Positions 13,798 through 17,391 of a DNA stretch of 17,391 nt are shown here, piece after piece. The position numbers were made by a program, and so were the translations under genes. Source of the stretch: Chitinophagaceae bacterium (GTDB lineage: Bacteria; Bacteroidota; Bacteroidia; Chitinophagales; Chitinophagaceae); NCBI GenBank assembly GCA_947463105.1, contig CANHSD010000032.1, positions 1-17,391 on the forward strand, in the 5' to 3' direction. The notes beneath the pieces were generated by a model that was not told where the DNA came from, did not search any database, and worked only from the letters and a program-made list of their open reading frames with translations. Positions within the stretch are counted from its first letter, which is position 1. Each line of letters starts with the position of its first letter.

Positions 13798-14508
13798 TTA
13801 TTTCACTAACGTTCCAATCTGCTCACCGGTCACCAATTTTTTCAAATTGCCTTCCTGGTTGATGTCAAACACAATGATGGGAAGGTTGTTTTCCATACAA
13901 AGGGTGAAGGCCGTCATGTCCATGATCTTAAGGTTCTTGTCGATGCACTCTTTGTAGGAAATGGTATCGTATTTTGTTGCAGTTGGATCTTTTTCAGGAT
14001 CTGCTGTATAGATGCCATTAACACGGGTTCCTTTGATGATGACATCTGCACCAATCTCAACAGCACGCAGTGAACCTGCGGTATCAGTGGTGAAATAAGG
14101 GTTGCCTGTACCACCGCCGAAGATCACAATCCTGTTTTTTTCGAGGTGCCTGATGGCCCTTCTCCTGATATAGGGCTCTGCTACCTGTTCCATCTTGATG
14201 GCTGTCAACAAGCGGGTGTACATCCCTTGCTTCTCCAGCATGGCTTGAATCGCCATGCCATTGATAACAGTGGCCAACATGCCCATGTAATCGCCATGTG
14301 CTCGTTCTATACCCGTTTCAGATTCATTCATGCCCCGGTAGATGTTGCCACCACCAATAACGATGGCCACTTCAACACCAAGATCCACAACACTTTTTAT
14401 TTCTTTGGCGTAGCGGTTGATCATGGTAGGATCAATACCAAATCCGTTGTCTCCCACCAGGGACTCACCGGACAATTTCAGCAGTATTCTTTTGTATATG
14501 GGTTGCAT
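13798..14508 (-). CDS. pyrH: Uridylate kinase (UMP kinase)
   Basis: The protein has 236 residues. Amino-acid-kinase motifs are KLSGESL at 11-17, VIGGGNIYRG at 50-59, GDYMGMLATVINGMA at 72-86, GGGTGNPYFTTDTA at 131-144 and KGTRVNGIYTADPEKDP at 159-175. It phosphorylates UMP to UDP in pyrimidine nucleotide synthesis and is usually a hexamer controlled by UTP and GTP. The ATG at 14508 matches the family start; an in-frame TTG at 14523 lies in the terminator tail. It follows tsf as in many bacteria, but frr is not next; pdxH is. Only 4 nt separate the -7 box from the ATG. Confidence 0.97.
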   Translation of the reverse strand: MQPIYKRILLKLSGESLVGDNGFGIDPTMINRYAKEIKSVVDLGVEVAIVIGGGNIYRGMNESETGIERAHGDYMGMLATVINGMAIQAMLEKQGMYTRLLTAIKMEQVAEPYIRRRAIRHLEKNRIVIFGGGTGNPYFTTDTAGSLRAVEIGADVIIKGTRVNGIYTADPEKDPTATKYDTISYKECIDKNLKIMDMTAFTLCMENNLPIIVFDINQEGNLKKLVTGEQIGTLVK

Positions 14509-14512
14509 GGTG

Positions 14513-14520
14513 CAAAGATA
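14513..14520 (-). promoter_or_regulatory. -7 box TATCTTTG of pyrH
   Basis: On the minus strand TATCTTTG matches TAnnTTTG exactly and ends 4 nt before the pyrH ATG, predicting a leaderless mRNA. The position of a -33 box is occupied by the tsf terminator hairpin and shows no TTTG. Confidence 0.5.
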
Positions 14521-14551
14521 CAAAAAGGGCCTTCATGATGAAGGCCCTTTT
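14521..14551 (-). terminator. Intrinsic terminator after tsf
   Basis: AAAAGGGCCTTCA pairs with TGAAGGCCCTTTT around a 3-nt loop: a near-perfect 13-bp stem at 14523-14551. On the minus strand it is followed by TTTTTG. It lies 22 bp after the tsf stop codon. The stem is symmetric and A/T-ended, so it could also work on the plus strand. Confidence 0.9.
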
Positions 14552-14573
14552 CTATATTCGATTGTCGATTGAA

Positions 14574-15413
14574 TTAACCGAGTGCGACACGCTTGAAGGA
14601 AACAACCTTCAGGTCAGCGCCTTTAGACTTCAGGTAATCTCCGACAGACATGCCGCCATCCTTTACAAAAGCCTGGGCCAGCAATGTGCTTTCCTTGTAG
14701 AAGGAATTTAGCTTTCCCTCAGCGATCTTGGAGATCATCTCCTCGGGCTTACCTGCCATTTTAGGATCATTCTTGATCAACTCAAGGATAACACCTTTTT
14801 CCCTTTCAATCACTTCAGCAGAAACTGAAGATGAGTCGATGGCAACTGGATTCATGGCAGCAATCTGCATAGCAATGTCCTTGCCTACTTCAGCTTGCGC
14901 TTCATTCAAACCAACCAATACACCCATCCTGTTTGCACCGTGGATGTATGATGATACGAAAGTTGCATCGATGCGCTCAAACTTGGAAACACCAATCTTC
15001 TCACCAATGCTGGCAAGCTTGTCGTTCACCAGATCGGCAATCTTGGCACCATTGATTTCCTGTGCATTCAACTCTTCAGCTGAATTCACATTGTTGGCAA
15101 TGGCTGCATCCATGATGCTTTGGGCGAATGCAATAAAATCATCGTTTTTGCTAACGAAATCTGTTTCGCAGCTCAGGCACAAAGTGATGCCCGTCTTGTT
15201 GTCTGCAGTTGTTTTGGCAAGCACAACACCTTCTTTTGCATCACGGTCTCCCCTGAGTGCAGCAACTTTCTGGCCTTTTTTCCTCAACCAGTCAATCGCA
15301 GCTTCAATGTCGCCATTGTTTTCGGTGAGTGCCTTGCGACAATCCATCATGCCTGCACCCGTCATTTGACGCAGCTTGTTGATTTCAGCTGCCGTTATTG
15401 TTACTTCTGACAT
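14574..15413 (-). CDS. tsf: Translation elongation factor Ts
   Basis: The protein has 279 residues. The UBA-like N-terminal domain carries the signature LRQMTGAGMMDCRKAL (14-29). The TDFV motif (84-87), which inserts into EF-Tu, and the dimerisation core follow, ending KVVSFKRVALG. It exchanges GDP for GTP on EF-Tu. I chose the ATG at 15413 rather than an in-frame ATG at 15449 because it starts MSEVTITAAEINKL, as in the family, and has a perfect GGAGG six bases upstream. It lies 67 bp after rpsB in the operon rplM-rpsI-rpsB-tsf and is followed by a terminator. Confidence 0.97.
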   Translation of the reverse strand: MSEVTITAAEINKLRQMTGAGMMDCRKALTENNGDIEAAIDWLRKKGQKVAALRGDRDAKEGVVLAKTTADNKTGITLCLSCETDFVSKNDDFIAFAQSIMDAAIANNVNSAEELNAQEINGAKIADLVNDKLASIGEKIGVSKFERIDATFVSSYIHGANRMGVLVGLNEAQAEVGKDIAMQIAAMNPVAIDSSSVSAEVIEREKGVILELIKNDPKMAGKPEEMISKIAEGKLNSFYKESTLLAQAFVKDGGMSVGDYLKSKGADLKVVSFKRVALG

Positions 15414-15419
15414 ATTTAT

Positions 15420-15424
15420 CCTCC
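15420..15424 (-). promoter_or_regulatory. Strong Shine-Dalgarno of tsf
   Basis: On the minus strand GGAGG is followed by six bases and the ATG at 15413. It is the only well-placed Shine-Dalgarno I see among the genes here, and it fixes the tsf start. Confidence 0.85.
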
Positions 15425-15480
15425 GGTCTTGAAACCATTGCTGATCCAAGACACGATATTTAAGTTAATGTATGGTTTAA

Positions 15481-16347
15481 TTACTTTTTCATGGCTGGCC
15501 TTCTTCCGCCACCGCCTGCAGCAGGAACCCTGCGCTTCGGTGCACCAGGCTTGCCCCTTCTGCCACCATCTGCATCCCCTTCCTCATCTACTGAGAACTT
15601 CAATGCATTTTCGCCTGAATCTTCACCCTCTTCGCCATCGTCTGATTTCTCAGCCTGACGTTCAGCCAATCCTTCAGCAATGGCTGCAGTGATATAGTTG
15701 GTGATGATGGCGATGGATTTGGTAGCATCGTCATTGGACGGTACAGGGAAGTCAACCTTGTTTGGATCACAATTGGTATCAACCATACCGAAGGTAGTGA
15801 TGCCCAAACGCTTGGCTTCTGCCATGGCAATATGCTCATGACCGATGTCAATGATGAACAAAGCTGCAGGCACACGTCCCAGTTGAGCGATACCGCCCAA
15901 AACTTTCTCCATCTTATCCCTGTCGCGAGACAATTGAAGACGTTCTTTCTTGGTGATGTTATCGAAGCTGCCATCAGCAAGCATTTTTTCAATGCTCTGC
16001 ATTTTCTTAACTGATTTGCGAACGGTGTTGAAGTTGGTCAACATGCCACCCAACCAGCGCTCAGTAACAAAAGGCATGTTCACCTTCTGTGCACACTCGG
16101 TAACGATTTCTTTGGCCTGCTTCTTGGTTCCAACAAACATGATCTTTTTACCGCTTTTGGCGATGTTCTTGAGGGCAAGGGCAGTTTCCTGCAAGCAGTC
16201 AACAGTCTTGTTCAGATCAATGATATGGATGCCTTTTTTCTCTGCATAGATGTAAGGCAACATCTTAGGATTCCACTTCTTACGGAGGTGACCGAAGTGA
16301 ACACCTGCTTCAAGGAGTTGCTGCTGCAGTGTAGTATTATTTTCCAT
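15481..16347 (-). CDS. rpsB: 30S ribosomal protein S2 with extended charged C-terminus
   Basis: The protein has 288 residues. The S2 core covers about 1-230: LLEAGVHFGHLRKKWNPKM (11-29), ERWLGGMLTNFNT (96-108), and the VDTNCDPNKVDFPVPSNDDA segment (189-208). The last ~55 residues are an extension, first acidic (DDGEEGEDSGE) and then rich in Gly, Arg, Pro and Lys (GGRRGKPGAPKRRVP, GGGGRRPAMKK). The core is the usual S2 length, and the tail is low-complexity and probably disordered. S2 is a late-assembly protein of the 30S subunit near the mRNA exit. It lies 39 bp after rpsI and 67 bp before tsf. No Shine-Dalgarno is seen. Confidence 0.97.
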   Translation of the reverse strand: MENNTTLQQQLLEAGVHFGHLRKKWNPKMLPYIYAEKKGIHIIDLNKTVDCLQETALALKNIAKSGKKIMFVGTKKQAKEIVTECAQKVNMPFVTERWLGGMLTNFNTVRKSVKKMQSIEKMLADGSFDNITKKERLQLSRDRDKMEKVLGGIAQLGRVPAALFIIDIGHEHIAMAEAKRLGITTFGMVDTNCDPNKVDFPVPSNDDATKSIAIITNYITAAIAEGLAERQAEKSDDGEEGEDSGENALKFSVDEEGDADGGRRGKPGAPKRRVPAAGGGGRRPAMKK

Positions 16348-16386
16348 TGTATAAAGTATGTTTTTGATTCTTGATTGGTGATCCTG

Positions 16387-16776
16387 TTAACGCTTGCTGA
16401 ACTGGTAGCTTCTACGTGCTTTCTTCTTACCGAATTTCTTCCTTTCAACACCCCTTGGATCCCTTCTCAACAAACCTGCAGCTTTCAAAGCAGGCCTGAA
16501 TTCAGGATTCAAAGCGATGAGCGCACGGGAGATACCCAATTTAGAAGCTTCAGCCTGGCCTTTCTTACCACCGCCTGCAGCATTGATCTTGATATCGTAT
16601 TTTCCGGCACCTTCAACAACAGTGATAGGAAGTTCAACCTGGTTTTGAAGATAGATCTGAGGAAAATATGCCTTGTAATCAAGGTCGTTTACGATGATGT
16701 TACCATCCCCCTTGCTGAGGAATACCCTGGTAACAGCTTCCTTTCTACGACCAAGTCCGTTTTTTTGTTTTTCCAT
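16387..16776 (-). CDS. rpsI: 30S ribosomal protein S9
   Basis: The protein has 129 residues and is full length. It opens NGLGRRKEAVTRVFL, contains the GGKKGQAEASKLGISRALI segment (about 70-88) and ends in the basic tail KKARRSYQFSKR. The final Ser-Lys-Arg reaches the ribosomal P site and contacts initiator tRNA. It follows rplM by 27 bp, the conserved pairing in nearly all bacteria. No Shine-Dalgarno is seen. Confidence 0.98.
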   Translation of the reverse strand: MEKQKNGLGRRKEAVTRVFLSKGDGNIIVNDLDYKAYFPQIYLQNQVELPITVVEGAGKYDIKINAAGGGKKGQAEASKLGISRALIALNPEFRPALKAAGLLRRDPRGVERKKFGKKKARRSYQFSKR

Positions 16777-16803
16777 TATTCTTTATTTGAAATCGTTTTG
16801 TAA

Positions 16804-17247
16804 TTAGAATTTGAAAGGAGTTGGTTGTTGTGCAGTGTGCGGATGCTCTCCACCAGCGTAAACGAACAACTTTTTGTACATTTGGCGACCAAGCCTGTTC
16901 TTGGGAAGCATCCCTTTCACAGCCCTTTCAACGATCTGCTCAGGACGACGCTTGATCAAATCCTTGGCAATCTCAATCTTCTGCCCACCAGGATAGCCAG
17001 TAACGTGCTGGTATTCCTTGTCTTGGAACTTGTTTCCGGTGAAAACGACTTTCTCTGCATTGATTACGATAACGAAGTCTCCGCAATCAACGTGGGGCGA
17101 ATAATACGCTTTGTTCTTTCCGCGCAATACTGAAGCAATCTTGCTACAGATTCGTCCCACAGTTTGATTGGTCCCGTCAACAACGTGCCATTTACGTTGC
17201 ACGGAAGCTGCATTTGCATGCTTTGTGGTGAAATGTAATTTACTCAT
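16804..17247 (-). CDS. rplM: 50S ribosomal protein L13
   Basis: The protein has 147 residues, the family's usual length. Motifs are KWHVVDGTNQTVGRICSKIA (19-38), the GKNKAYYSPHVDCGDFVIVI segment (43-62), KVVFTGNK (66-73) and the C-terminal MLPKNRLGRQM (about 113-123) followed by GGEHPH. L13 is an early assembly protein of the 50S subunit. It is the first gene of the operon rplM-rpsI-rpsB-tsf, preceded by a structured leader of about 80 nt. In E. coli, L13 can repress its own operon, which makes the leader notable. The start codon has no Shine-Dalgarno. Confidence 0.98.
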   Translation of the reverse strand: MSKLHFTTKHANAASVQRKWHVVDGTNQTVGRICSKIASVLRGKNKAYYSPHVDCGDFVIVINAEKVVFTGNKFQDKEYQHVTGYPGGQKIEIAKDLIKRRPEQIVERAVKGMLPKNRLGRQMYKKLFVYAGGEHPHTAQQPTPFKF

Positions 17248-17331
17248 GTGTACAGTTTTTCGGATTTACATCCGGGTTTAAAAATTTGTCCCCGCCATCC
17301 CGGGAAACACCCCCTCTTTCGAAAGGGAGCG
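17248..17331 (-). promoter_or_regulatory. Structured 5' leader of the rplM operon
   Basis: Between the -7 box and the rplM ATG are about 84 nt that can form three hairpins on the minus strand. The first is around CCCTTTCGAAAGAGGG (17312-17327). The second pairs TTCCCG with CGGGGA (about 17289-17306). The third, CGGAT-GTAA-ATCCG (17261-17274), has a GNRA tetraloop and ends 13 nt before the start codon. A leader this long and structured differs from the near-leaderless genes elsewhere in the window and suggests feedback by a ribosomal protein, probably L13 or S9. This is inference. Confidence 0.5.
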
Positions 17332-17339
17332 CAAAGTTA
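17332..17339 (-). promoter_or_regulatory. -7 box TAACTTTG of the rplM operon
   Basis: An exact TAnnTTTG match on the minus strand, 84 nt before the rplM ATG. A TTTG at 17364-17367 is 24 bp upstream, a little wider than the common -33/-7 spacing. The remaining 24 bp to the window edge show no gene. Confidence 0.6.
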
Positions 17340-17391
17340 GCAGAAAGAAGGTTGAAAAACGAACAAAAAAGGATGTTTTTTCAAATGCACC

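Noticed and set aside
14728..15369. 213-residue plus-strand reading frame opposite tsf
   Set aside because: It is antisense to a highly conserved gene, with biased composition (Ser/Ala/Leu) typical of a shadow frame.
15414..15449. Upstream ATG at 15449 as the tsf start
   Set aside because: It adds 12 residues (MDQQWFQDRRIN) not typical of EF-Ts, and the internal ATG has a perfect Shine-Dalgarno.
1..17391. Mobile elements, CRISPR, toxin-antitoxin or defence islands
   Set aside because: No transposase, integrase, repeat-spacer array or recognisable toxin-antitoxin pair is seen; gene content and style are uniform housekeeping.

Overview
The window reads as a chromosomal core region of a Bacteroidota bacterium, most likely family Chitinophagaceae or a close relative. 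The evidence is: (i) repeated TAnnTTTG -7 promoter boxes just upstream of start codons, two of them with a well-placed TTTG/TTG -33 box; (ii) an almost complete lack of Shine-Dalgarno sequences, with tsf the one clear exception; (iii) a 35-residue THX-type ribosomal protein, a DUF4286 protein and a two-piece B12-dependent methionine synthase, all common in this phylum. The family placement is inference. I see no phage, IS, CRISPR, tRNA or rRNA, and no gene-free stretch above 300 bases.

Left part (1-2215). A minus-strand regulatory cluster contains an ECF sigma factor (382-945), a small one-pass membrane protein (69-371) and the first 18 codons of a third membrane-anchored or exported protein running off the left edge (1-56). 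Divergent from it is a TPR-containing membrane protein (1102-1752), whose 3' end overlaps by 17 bp the convergent gene for a SRPBCC-fold protein (1736-2215).

Middle (2348-12473, plus strand). A large UvrD-type helicase fused to an iron-sulfur PD-(D/E)XK nuclease is followed by an Ig-like (Big_5) lipoprotein and recR. Then come methionine synthase as two proteins (homocysteine module 7575-8600; folate, B12 and reactivation modules 8687-11371), an ExoIII-type AP endonuclease and a DUF4286 protein. DNA repair (helicase-nuclease, recR, xth) is thus interleaved with one-carbon metabolism. The lipoprotein, recR and metH1 genes each carry their own -7 box, so this is probably a chain of short transcription units. 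HU (12617-12886) has the best promoter-gene-terminator set and is followed by the tiny THX gene.

Right part (13152-17391, minus strand). A translation operon runs rplM-rpsI-rpsB-tsf behind a structured 5' leader and ends at a strong intrinsic terminator. The U-tract of that terminator directly abuts the -7 box of pyrH, which is followed 10 bp later by pdxH.

The gene content is mostly conserved housekeeping, and I found no convincing new multi-gene system. The observations most worth a second look are non-coding: a short palindromic element present in two intergenic gaps with compensatory stem changes, the structured rplM leader, the cluster of near-leaderless promoters (two built on stop codons), the terminator-promoter fusion before pyrH, and the lone strong Shine-Dalgarno at tsf.
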